From positions 54,898 through 118,897 of the forward strand of contig JAEEYO010000063.1 in NCBI GenBank assembly GCA_016288205.1: a DNA stretch of 64,000 nt, in the 5' to 3' direction. Source of the stretch: Treponema sp. GTDB lineage: Bacteria; Spirochaetota; Spirochaetia; Treponematales; Treponemataceae. Positions 9,823 through 18,450 of this stretch are shown in pieces (position 1 is the stretch's first letter; each line of letters begins with the position of its first letter). Below the pieces are notes generated by a model that worked only from the letters and a program-made list of their open reading frames with translations, did not search any database and had not been told where the DNA came from. A program made the position numbers and the translations under genes.

Positions 9823-10338
9823 TTATTTTTTCTCCGGGCTTATGTCGTCGTATGCGAGGTCGAATTTCATGGTGTTGCTGCAAATGTCAAGTTTTACGGT
9901 GACTCTCTGCCGTTTGCGGTTCACCTTGATTATGTTGCCGGAAAGTCCCGTAAGAGGCCCGTCCGTAATCACTATGCGCATGTCCTCGTTGAAATAGGCC
10001 TTGGAGAATCCCTGCACCTCACCGAATTTTTTCAGCTTTGCAAGGTATTCGAGGTCCTCGCCCTTCAAAGGGTGAATTTCCTTGTTGGACGGAAGAAAAT
10101 GATAGAAGTTTCGGTTGAGCTTTGCCTCGCTTAGGACGGAGGGGCTCATCTTTTGGAGGGAGATGAACACATAACCCGGAAAAAGGGCCTGCTCATATTC
10201 AACTTTTTTGGAAGTACGCATCTTCTTTTTAAAAAACATGACCTGAGCAGAGTCATCAAATTTCCTCAGTGATTTCTCAAAATCAGTTTTAAACGCCTCT
10301 TCAGCCCCTGCCTTCACCATGATGCAGTAATATTCCAT
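9823..10338 (-). CDS. Specialised NusG paralog transcription antiterminator (LoaP/UpxY/RfaH-like)
   Basis: NGN-like N-terminus (MEYYCIMVKAGAEEAF...ALFPGYVFISL) and KOW-like C-terminus (VITDGPLTGLSGNIIKVNRKRQRVTVKL); divergent from the export operon. Confidence 0.8.
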   Translation of the reverse strand: MEYYCIMVKAGAEEAFKTDFEKSLRKFDDSAQVMFFKKKMRTSKKVEYEQALFPGYVFISLQKMSPSVLSEAKLNRNFYHFLPSNKEIHPLKGEDLEYLAKLKKFGEVQGFSKAYFNEDMRIVITDGPLTGLSGNIIKVNRKRQRVTVKLDICSNTMKFDLAYDDISPEKK

Positions 10339-10422
10339 AAAACCTCAACTTGATGAGATTTTACCTCTTATAAACTTTTCTTTCAAGTAGTCCAAAGTAT
10401 ACATCTATGGGGGAAAATACAC

Positions 10423-10451
10423 TTGAAAACAAGCTCCTTTTCGGTTATAAT
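10423..10451 (+). promoter_or_regulatory. Strong sigma70-like promoter upstream of the wzm/wzt operon
   Basis: TTGAAA (10423-10428) - 17 nt - TATAAT (10446-10451). Confidence 0.75.
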
Positions 10452-10468
10452 CTTATTTCAGAACATTC

Positions 10469-10567
10469 AGTTGTAACTGGCTGTGATGCACGATAGGTGC
10501 GCGGCGAAGTGCCTCGATCATTAGTCCCTTACTGCACGGGCGAAGCGCAGTTTTACAGAACGGTTTT
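10469..10567 (+). ncRNA. Candidate structured 5' leader RNA of polysaccharide operon
   Basis: CAGT-TGTA-ACTG hairpin, GCAC-GATAG-GTGC hairpin (10488-10500), nested pairing TGCGC(10498-10502)/GCGCA(10545-10549) and GTGC(10509-10512)/GCAC(10534-10537) with GGCGAA/GGGCGAA internal loop, alternative CTGC...GCAG-TTTT hairpin, then T7. Confidence 0.45.
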
Positions 10568-10617
10568 TTTCAAGGCCCAGTATGGAAGGACGGAGGTGTC
10601 TTTAAAATTTTGGCTGA

Positions 10618-11526
10618 ATGGCTCAATCTTCAAGACTGATTAGGAATATGATGGATAAAAATAGAATTGCCAGGCAAGATGACAACACTCAGTGGACTAA
10701 AGTAATCACAGCGAAAAAGCGGCTCATGGACTTGCATCTCCGTGATGTGTGGGATTACCGCTATCTCATAAAGATGTTCATCAAGCGCGATTTCGTCGTC
10801 AAATACAAGCAGACCGTGCTGGGACCTATATGGTATTTGGTTCAGCCCCTGGTCTCTTCAATCATGCACATGTTTGTCTTTGGAAAGATGGCCAATCTTG
10901 GTACTGACGGCGTTCCCTACATACTTTTCTATTTTGCGGGAACCATGCTCTGGACATATTTTACGAACTGCCTGAACAGCTGCTCGGGAACATTTTCCGC
11001 GAACCAGAATATTTTCGGCAAGGTTTATTTCCCAAGGCTCACCTCTCCCATAGCGAGCTGCGGCTTCCATATCATAACCCTTGCGATTCAGTTCATGCTG
11101 CTTGCGGCTATCTTTCTGTACACCGTTCTTGTGCAAAAAATTGCCGTCCATATTACGCTTCTTGCCCTTACGTTTCCGCTTATTGTCCTTTGGATAGGGC
11201 TTCTCGGCGGAAGTCTGGGGCTCATAATCAGCTCGCTCACGACCAAATACCGTGACCTGAACATCCTTTTGGGTTTCGGAATCCAGCTCGCCATGTATGC
11301 GACCCCGGTGGTTTATCCCCTTTCGGAGATTCCGGAAAAGTTCAGCTGGCTTGCGTATGCAAATCCGATGTGCGCTCCCATAGAGTTTTTCAGGATGGCG
11401 TTTTACGGGGCGGGCCATCTGGAGCCGTCAATGCTTTTTACAAGCCTGGGCATTACCGCTGCCCTGACCTTCTTCGGGCTCGTGTTGTTCTCAAGGAACG
11501 AGCGCAACTTCGTGGACGTGATTTAG
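10618..11526 (+). CDS. wzm: Polysaccharide ABC transporter permease
   Basis: ABC-2 type; RDFVVKYKQTVLGPIWYLVQPL...; multiple TM segments. Confidence 0.9.
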   Translation: MAQSSRLIRNMMDKNRIARQDDNTQWTKVITAKKRLMDLHLRDVWDYRYLIKMFIKRDFVVKYKQTVLGPIWYLVQPLVSSIMHMFVFGKMANLGTDGVPYILFYFAGTMLWTYFTNCLNSCSGTFSANQNIFGKVYFPRLTSPIASCGFHIITLAIQFMLLAAIFLYTVLVQKIAVHITLLALTFPLIVLWIGLLGGSLGLIISSLTTKYRDLNILLGFGIQLAMYATPVVYPLSEIPEKFSWLAYANPMCAPIEFFRMAFYGAGHLEPSMLFTSLGITAALTFFGLVLFSRNERNFVDVI

Positions 11527-11537
11527 GCGGGACTTTG

Positions 11538-12692
11538 ATGACGGAATCCGAGCTTCTGAAAATCATTGCGTGCGGTGAGACCAGCCGCGTGCAGTTCAAG
11601 GGCTGCCTGTCCAACAAAGATAGCATAGCCGACGAGATGATAGCGTTCGCGAACTCCAAGGGCGGCATGATTCTGTTCGGTGTGGAGGATAAGACCGGTT
11701 CTGTAATCGGGCTTGATTATGCCTCATTGCAGGAGACCGGCAACGCTTTGTCCACGATTGCGAATGATTTGGTGAAGCCTCAGATTTTCATAACTACGGA
11801 GGCGGTCAGTGCGGGTGAAAAGACTGTGCTTGTCGTTTATGTGGACGAGGGAACCGCAAAGCCATACAAGGACAAGAACGGTACTATATGGGTAAAGCAA
11901 GGAAGCGATAAGAGAAAACTGACGGAGAACAGCGAGCAGATACGGCTTTTTCAGCAGAACGGATTGCTTTTTGCCGACGAGATGATTGTGCCGAATACTT
12001 CCGTCGAGGACATTGATGAGGCGAAGATCCGGGCGTACCTTGAGAAAATAGGGGACTCGGAGAATGACCTTCCGCCGGAGACTCTCTACAGGAATTTGAA
12101 CATAGTAAATGACGGGCGGCTGACTCTGGGGGGACTGCTCTTTTTTGCAAGGAAGCCGGAGAGGTACCGTCCCACATTCTGCATAAAGGCGGTGAGTTTT
12201 TTCGGAAACGATATTGCCGGGGTGGATTACAGGGACAGCGAGGACATTTTCGGAACCATTCCCCAGCAGTTTGAGGGGGGAATGAGCTTTTTGACGAGGA
12301 ACCTGCATCATGTGCAGGCCGGCCAGAATTTCAACTCGACGGGAATTCTTGAGGTGTCAAAAATTGCACTTGAGGAGCTGCTGCAGAACGCCTTGACCCA
12401 CAGGGACTACACCAAAAACGCCTCGATAAACCTGCTGATTTTTGATGACCGGATAGAGATTGTGAGTCCCGGCTCCCTTCCGAACAGCCTTACCGTGGAG
12501 AACATAAAGTACGGGAATGCGGTTGTCCGCAACAGCCTGATTGTCTCGTTTAGCTCCAAGGTTATGAAATACCGCGGGCTCGGATCCGGAATCCGCCGTG
12601 CATTGAAGGAAGAGCCTTGCTTGAGGCTGATAGATGACAAGGAAGCCGAGCAGTTCAGGGTGATAATACCCAGAAAAGAATTTGTGGGGTAA
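11538..12692 (+). CDS. AlbA_2/Schlafen-type ATP-binding domain protein (RecG-like/AAA_4 family putative regulator)
   Basis: ETSRVQFKG, EMIAFANSKGGMILFGVEDKTG, LLQNALTHRDYTKNASINLLIFDDRIEIVSPGSLP. Confidence 0.85.
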   Translation: MTESELLKIIACGETSRVQFKGCLSNKDSIADEMIAFANSKGGMILFGVEDKTGSVIGLDYASLQETGNALSTIANDLVKPQIFITTEAVSAGEKTVLVVYVDEGTAKPYKDKNGTIWVKQGSDKRKLTENSEQIRLFQQNGLLFADEMIVPNTSVEDIDEAKIRAYLEKIGDSENDLPPETLYRNLNIVNDGRLTLGGLLFFARKPERYRPTFCIKAVSFFGNDIAGVDYRDSEDIFGTIPQQFEGGMSFLTRNLHHVQAGQNFNSTGILEVSKIALEELLQNALTHRDYTKNASINLLIFDDRIEIVSPGSLPNSLTVENIKYGNAVVRNSLIVSFSSKVMKYRGLGSGIRRALKEEPCLRLIDDKEAEQFRVIIPRKEFVG

Positions 12693-12703
12693 AGTAAGAA
12701 TCG

Positions 12704-12984
12704 AAAATTGAATTAAACGGGATAACTGTACTCACAGGTGAAAATGGCTGTGGCAAAACGACATTATCCAAGCTTTTATATGGCTTTGTAAAGACGTCAA
12801 CAAATTTTGATTCTGCACTTTAGATTCGAATGTCCGCTGTCATGATTCTGCTTACTTTGTTTTCAATGAAAAAAACTTTGAGCAAATTCGAAATCGTTGG
12901 ACAAGGAGGAATTTGAATTCCCCAAAAAATGTGGCTATTTGGCAATCTGATTTTGAGAAGGCGTTTTTGAAAACAGCTATTTAA
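12704..12984 (+). pseudogene. Decayed ABC/AAA-type ATPase remnant
   Basis: IELNGITVLTGENGCGKTTLSKLLYGFVKTSTNFDSAL* (Walker A), then in a shifted frame DSNVRCHDSAYFVFNEKNFEQIRNRWTRRN...FEKAFLKTAI*. Confidence 0.6.
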
Positions 12985-13018
12985 GTTTTCTTGAGGATAT
13001 AGGATAATAATTAAGGTT

Positions 13019-14293
13019 ATGGTAAACGACATCGCAATTAAAGTAGAAAACCTCTCAAAGTACTACAAGCTCGGCGTAATAAACAACGGGACGCTCTTCC
13101 GTGACATACAGAGCTGGTGGGCTAGAGTCCGTGGCAAGGAAGATCCCCACGCAAAAATCGGTTCAAACTATGACTCCACGGCTGAGGGGTTCTGGGCACT
13201 CAAGGACCTGAACTTTGAGATTAAAAAGGGTGACAGGGTTGGAATCATCGGCCATAACGGAGCCGGAAAGTCAACGCTACTAAAGCTTTTGAGCCAGATA
13301 ACGATTCCGACGGAAGGAAGCATAAAGATCAACGGAAAAATCGCGAGCTTGCTTGAGGTTGGAACCGGCTTCCACCCTGAGATGACGGGGCGCGAGAACA
13401 TCTACATGAACGGCGCCATCCTTGGAATGAAGCACGATGAGATTGACAAGAAGGTAAACGACATAATTGAGTTCTCTGAAATAGGCGAACATATCGACAC
13501 TCCTGTAAAAAGGTACTCCAGCGGAATGTACGTGCGGTTGGCTTTTGCTGTTGCGGCGCATTTGGACAGCGACATTTTGATTGCCGATGAAGTGCTTGCT
13601 GTTGGAGACGCTGCGTTCCAGAAGAAAGCACTTGGGAAGATGAATGAGCTTTCTGCAGGCGAGGGACGGACGGTTTTGTTTGTGAGTCATAATATGGCGC
13701 AAGTGAAGAATTTGTGCAACAAGGGGATTGTGCTGGAGAAGGGAAGGGTAGTAAAGAGTGGGGAGATTGAGGAGTGTATACAGTCGTATTTGTCAGATTC
13801 AAGAAATAGTGATTTAACCTCATATAGGGTTTTTGATAGTGATGATAGCAAAGCATTCCAACTATTGTCTGTTTATGTCTTAGATTTGTATGAAAATAAT
13901 GTTTCAAGTTTTGAAAGTCAAACAGAGATAACAATAAGGTTGAATTGTGTTTCTCGTAAGCCTCTTCCAGGTCTGTATGGATGGTTCGGTGTTCAAAATG
14001 AATCTCACGATTGGGTCATAGTTTTCGATTCGACAGAGCAAGAATCATCAAATGAGGCAGATTTACCCAAAGGAAAGTATACATGGGATATAACTATTCC
14101 TAAAGGAGTGCTAAAGCCTGGGAAATATTTTTTTACAGCTAATTTTACTAGTAAATTTAATGAATCTGGTTTTAATGTAGATTCACCTTTGGAATGCTGT
14201 ACTTTCACAGTTGTTGATACCCTTACAGAAAGAGGAGCGAAGAGGGGATCTATTACAAGTGTTGTTCCATCAATGAAACTCGTTGAGGGTTAA
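13019..14293 (+). CDS. wzt: Polysaccharide ABC transporter ATP-binding protein with C-terminal Wzt-like carbohydrate-binding domain
   Basis: GHNGAGKSTLLKLLSQI, YSSGMYVRLAFAVAAHLDSDILIADEVLAVGD; C-terminal beta-rich domain. Confidence 0.92.
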   Translation: MVNDIAIKVENLSKYYKLGVINNGTLFRDIQSWWARVRGKEDPHAKIGSNYDSTAEGFWALKDLNFEIKKGDRVGIIGHNGAGKSTLLKLLSQITIPTEGSIKINGKIASLLEVGTGFHPEMTGRENIYMNGAILGMKHDEIDKKVNDIIEFSEIGEHIDTPVKRYSSGMYVRLAFAVAAHLDSDILIADEVLAVGDAAFQKKALGKMNELSAGEGRTVLFVSHNMAQVKNLCNKGIVLEKGRVVKSGEIEECIQSYLSDSRNSDLTSYRVFDSDDSKAFQLLSVYVLDLYENNVSSFESQTEITIRLNCVSRKPLPGLYGWFGVQNESHDWVIVFDSTEQESSNEADLPKGKYTWDITIPKGVLKPGKYFFTANFTSKFNESGFNVDSPLECCTFTVVDTLTERGAKRGSITSVVPSMKLVEG

Positions 14294-14299
14294 ATCTAT

Positions 14300-15508
14300 A
14301 TGATTAATATAGAACAATTTATTTCGGAATATGTCACAGAGCGTAACTCAAGTCTTTTTGCAAAAGACATTCAGAACAATTCTGCAGCATTAACAAAAGC
14401 AATCAAAGATAAGTCTATGCTTGTAATTGGCGGTGCTGGAAGTATAGGCAGTTCATTTATAAAAGCCTGCTTGCAGTTTCATCCAAAAGCTCTTGTAGTA
14501 GTTGATGTAAACGAAAACGGTCTGGCAGAACTTACCCGAGACTTGCGTAGTACAAAGGGAATGTATGTACCAGACGACTATGTACCATATCCGATAAACT
14601 ACGCTCAGCCTGTTTTTGAAAAGATGTTTCGAGCTCGTGGCGGTTTTGATGTTGTTGCAAACTTTTCTGCGCATAAACATGTTCGCAGTGAAAAAGACAT
14701 TTATTCTGTAGAAGCCCTTTTGCAGAATAATGTTTTGAATGCAAAAAAACTTTTGGATTTACTTTCAGAGTTTCCGCCAGAAGAATATTTCTGTGTTTCG
14801 ACAGACAAGGCTGCAAATCCTGTAAACATCATGGGTGCAAGTAAAAGGATTATGGAAGATGTAATCTTTGCATATTCCGATAAGTTTCCTGTAAAGACTG
14901 CCCGCTTTGCAAATGTAGCTTTTTCTAACGGTTCGCTGCCAGCTGGATTTATAGACCGTATTTCAAAATTGCAGCCAATTTCCGCTCCCAGTGATGTAAA
15001 GCGTTACTTTGTAAGTCCGCAGGAAAGCGGTCAGATTTGTATGCTTGCCTGTATGCTTGGAAAGAACCGTGAGATTTACTTTCCAAAACTTGAAGAAAAA
15101 AAGATGAAAACTTTTTCTTCTATTGCAACAGACTTCCTTCACGAAAATGGATATGAAGTTTTGGAATGCAGTTCTGACCAGGAAGCCATTGATAAGGCTG
15201 AAGACTTGAAGAAAGGTTCTAAGAAATATCCGGTCCATTTTTCAGGTTCAGATACAACTGGGGAAAAAGCATATGAAGAATTCTTTACCGATACAGAACA
15301 GACTGATATGAACCAGTTTGAGTCATTGGGGGTCGTAACCAATAGAACTGCCCGTTCAGTAAGTGAGATTCAGGATTTGTTTACAAAACTCGAAAATGCT
15401 TTTGCAAAGCCAAATACAACTAAGGCAGAAGTAGTAACAATTTTGAAGGATTTCTTACCTAACTTTGAACATGAAGAAAAAGGTAAATCGCTTGATAGCA
15501 AAATGTAG
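14300..15508 (+). CDS. legB: UDP-N-acetylglucosamine 4,6-dehydratase-like (LegB-type)
   Basis: Rossmann VIGGAGSIGSSFIKACL, polysaccharide biosynthesis/CapD-like; followed by LegC/NeuC/NeuB homologs. Confidence 0.75.
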   Translation: MINIEQFISEYVTERNSSLFAKDIQNNSAALTKAIKDKSMLVIGGAGSIGSSFIKACLQFHPKALVVVDVNENGLAELTRDLRSTKGMYVPDDYVPYPINYAQPVFEKMFRARGGFDVVANFSAHKHVRSEKDIYSVEALLQNNVLNAKKLLDLLSEFPPEEYFCVSTDKAANPVNIMGASKRIMEDVIFAYSDKFPVKTARFANVAFSNGSLPAGFIDRISKLQPISAPSDVKRYFVSPQESGQICMLACMLGKNREIYFPKLEEKKMKTFSSIATDFLHENGYEVLECSSDQEAIDKAEDLKKGSKKYPVHFSGSDTTGEKAYEEFFTDTEQTDMNQFESLGVVTNRTARSVSEIQDLFTKLENAFAKPNTTKAEVVTILKDFLPNFEHEEKGKSLDSKM

Positions 15509-15519
15509 GAAGTGAAGTT

Positions 15520-16156
15520 ATGAGTACAAAAGCTGATTACTGGAAACTAAGAGAAAGTTTTTACAAATGTAGAGATTTTGAAATAAACAATTTATGGCAA
15601 AAATCTATATTATTAACAGCTTTTTTTGTACTTGATTTTACTATCTATGCAAATGTTGTTACAAAATTATTTGAAAATATAGAAGATGAGAATAGTATTT
15701 CATGAGATTTGTTCTGCTTTGTGTATAATTGGAATTGTTCTATCTTTAATATGGATAATGATGGCAAAAGGCTCGAAAGCTTGGTATGAATTATATGAAA
15801 ATGCTATATGTTCTATTGAGCGAGAAAAAACTATTGATATACCAGAAAGTTATAAAATGGGAAATATTTATGGCGAACGCCCTATAGATAATAACATTTT
15901 TACAAATAATGCAGGTTGTTATTCACCTTCAAAATTAAACATAATAATAGGTCGCTTATTTCTTATCATTTGGAATACAATTTATATAATTCATTTAGTA
16001 TTTGAAATTATATGGATTAAGAATTCAAAAATAAATGGAGAATGTCCTTGTTTTCATTTAGTTATATGTTTATTAATATTCATTATTGTTTTAATTATTT
16101 ACATAACTTCTTTTATTAATGCTTGGGCAAAAAGTTCTTTTCTTGAAAAACAATAA
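15520..16156 (+). pseudogene. Small membrane protein (RipA-like 2-TM family) split over two frames (15520-15705 and 15686-16156)
   Basis: Second ORF appears to continue the first: ...KLFENIEDEN / IVFHEICSALCIIGIVLSLIWIMMAKGSKAWYELYE...; frame change near 15690. Confidence 0.45.
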
Positions 16157-16173
16157 ACTGATTGGAGCTATAT

Positions 16174-17325
16174 ATGTCAAATCAAGATGCAATTCAATTT
16201 ATAAAATCACTTTATCCAGAATATGGCGATCATATTCCTCTTCATGCCCCAGTTTTTTTAGGAAATGAAAAAAAATATCTGAATGATTGTATAGATACAA
16301 CATTCGTTTCTAGTGTTGGGCAGTATGTAGACCGCATGGAGCAGATGGTTGCTGAATACACAGGGGCTGCCCGCGCGGTTGTTTGTGTAAATGGTACAAA
16401 TGCTTTGTATATGAGTCTTTTGCTTTCGGGAGTAGAGCAGGGCGATGAAGTTATAACTCAGCCCCTGACTTTTATTGCAACTGCAAACGCAATCAGTTAT
16501 TTGAACGCTTTTCCTGTATTCTGTGATGTTGATGAGGATACAATGGGGCTTTCCCCTGTTGCAGTTCGCAAGTGGCTTGAGGAAAATGCTGAAGTAAAGG
16601 GTGAAAAGTGTGTAAATAAAAATACTGGTCGAAAAATCAGCGCAGTTGCTCCAATGCATACATTTGGTCATCCAGTACATCTTGACGAATTTGTAAAGTT
16701 GTGTGACGAATGGAAATTGGCACTTGTAGAAGATGCCGCGGAAAGTATAGGAAGTTTTTATAAAGGAAAACATACTGGTCTTTTTGGAAAAGTTGCAGCT
16801 CTCAGTTTTAACGGCAACAAGACTGTTACAACAGGCGGCGGCGGTATGCTTCTTTTTACCGATAGCGAGCTTGGTGAAAAGGCAAAGCATCTTACAACTC
16901 AGGCAAAAATTCCTCATCGCTGGGAATTCAAGCATGATGCAATCGGCTATAACTACAGAATGCCGAACATAAATGCAGCCCTCGGTTGTGCTCAGATGGA
17001 AAATATCCAAAAGATTCTTGAAAATAAACGCAAAACTGCAATGTCTTATAAAGACTTCTTTGCAGGAAGCGATATTCACTTCTTTGATGAACCAAAAGAC
17101 TGTAAATCAAACTTCTGGCTTAATGCGGTTATGCTTTCTAATAAGAAAGAGCAGATTAAATTCCTTGAAGAAACAAATGATAATGGTGTTCAGACTCGTC
17201 CTATTTGGGAACTGATGAACAGACTGGAAATGTTCAAGAATTGCCAAAAAGGTGATTTGTCTACAGCAGAAATGTTTGCTGATAGAGTTGTGAATATTCC
17301 TAGCGGATATGGGGCAAGCAGATAA
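16174..17325 (+). CDS. legC: LegC family PLP-dependent aminotransferase
   Basis: DegT/DnrJ fold: CVNGTNALYMSLLLSGVEQGDEVITQPLTFIATANAI, VEDAAESIGSFYKGKHTG, SFNGNKTVTTGGGG. Confidence 0.88.
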   Translation: MSNQDAIQFIKSLYPEYGDHIPLHAPVFLGNEKKYLNDCIDTTFVSSVGQYVDRMEQMVAEYTGAARAVVCVNGTNALYMSLLLSGVEQGDEVITQPLTFIATANAISYLNAFPVFCDVDEDTMGLSPVAVRKWLEENAEVKGEKCVNKNTGRKISAVAPMHTFGHPVHLDEFVKLCDEWKLALVEDAAESIGSFYKGKHTGLFGKVAALSFNGNKTVTTGGGGMLLFTDSELGEKAKHLTTQAKIPHRWEFKHDAIGYNYRMPNINAALGCAQMENIQKILENKRKTAMSYKDFFAGSDIHFFDEPKDCKSNFWLNAVMLSNKKEQIKFLEETNDNGVQTRPIWELMNRLEMFKNCQKGDLSTAEMFADRVVNIPSGYGASR

Positions 17326-18447
17326 ATGAAAAAAATCTGTGTTGTAACCGCGGCACGTTCTGAATATGGGCTCTTAAAATGGCTCATGCATGATATTGAT
17401 GCTGATGCTAATTTCCAGCTTCAATTGATTGTAACTGGTGGGCATTTATTAAAAGAACAAGGGCATACTATTGATGCCATAATCGCAGATGGATTTAAGA
17501 TAGATGCTACTGTAGATGCTAATCTTGATACTTCATCTACAGAAAAAATTGCTTCATCAATGGGAAGAATGGCGGAGAAATTTGCTCCTGTCTTTTTAGA
17601 ATTACAACCTGATTTGCTTTTTGTTTTGGGTGATCGTTATGAATTACTTCCTATTTGTAATACAGCATTTGTTATGAGAATCCCTATTGCTCATCTTTCA
17701 GGCGGCGATGTAACAGAAGGGGCTATTGATGATGGGGTTCGAAATACTGTTACAATGCTTGCAGATTACCATTTCCCAGGACCGATAGATTCTGCAAAAA
17801 ATATTGAAAGAATGCGTGGAAATAACAAAAATATCTGGCCTGTTGGGGAGCCAGGCCTTGATGCTTTTAATCGCATTGAACTCATGAGTCGAAATCAACT
17901 TGCAGATAATCTTGAACTTGATGTAAATAAAAAATGGTGTCTTATGACTTATCATTCAGAGACGCGAGAAACTCTTGAATATAATCTTTCGGCTGTTCAG
18001 AACTGTTTTGATGCTTTATCAATACATAAAGATTTGCAGGTTGTAATGACCTATGCAAATGCTGATTTTGGCGGAAAAAAGATTAATGAACAATTAGAGA
18101 AAGTGGCTGAGTCTAATCCTTCTCAATTTAAGGTAGTACCTTCTCTTGGTCAATTAAGATATCTTAGCTTTATGAAACAGGTTTCCCTTGTTATTGGAAA
18201 TTCAAGCAGTGGAATTGTTGAAGCACCTTTTCTTGGAGTATCTGTAGTAAATATTGGTGAACGACAGAAAGGTCGCTACCAGTGTAAAAATATTATCCAA
18301 TGTAAGAATGATTCAGTTGCGATTACGAGTGCAGTAAATTCTTGTTTTGAAAAAAAACTTGATAATAGTGACTGCAATTTCTGGGGTAATGGACACGCTT
18401 CAGAAAGTATTCTTACGATTCTTAAGGAAAATATTTTCAAGAACTAG
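17326..18447 (+). CDS. neuC: UDP-N-acetylglucosamine 2-epimerase (hydrolysing), NeuC/LegG type
   Basis: VVTAARSEYGLLKWLM, VLGDRYELLPI, AHLSGGDVTEGAIDDGVRN, GNSSSGIVEAP. Confidence 0.92.
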   Translation: MKKICVVTAARSEYGLLKWLMHDIDADANFQLQLIVTGGHLLKEQGHTIDAIIADGFKIDATVDANLDTSSTEKIASSMGRMAEKFAPVFLELQPDLLFVLGDRYELLPICNTAFVMRIPIAHLSGGDVTEGAIDDGVRNTVTMLADYHFPGPIDSAKNIERMRGNNKNIWPVGEPGLDAFNRIELMSRNQLADNLELDVNKKWCLMTYHSETRETLEYNLSAVQNCFDALSIHKDLQVVMTYANADFGGKKINEQLEKVAESNPSQFKVVPSLGQLRYLSFMKQVSLVIGNSSSGIVEAPFLGVSVVNIGERQKGRYQCKNIIQCKNDSVAITSAVNSCFEKKLDNSDCNFWGNGHASESILTILKENIFKN

Positions 18448-18450
18448 CTT

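Noticed and set aside
16258-17079. 273-aa minus-strand ORF opposite legC
   Set aside because: Cys/Phe-rich shadow ORF of a conserved aminotransferase.
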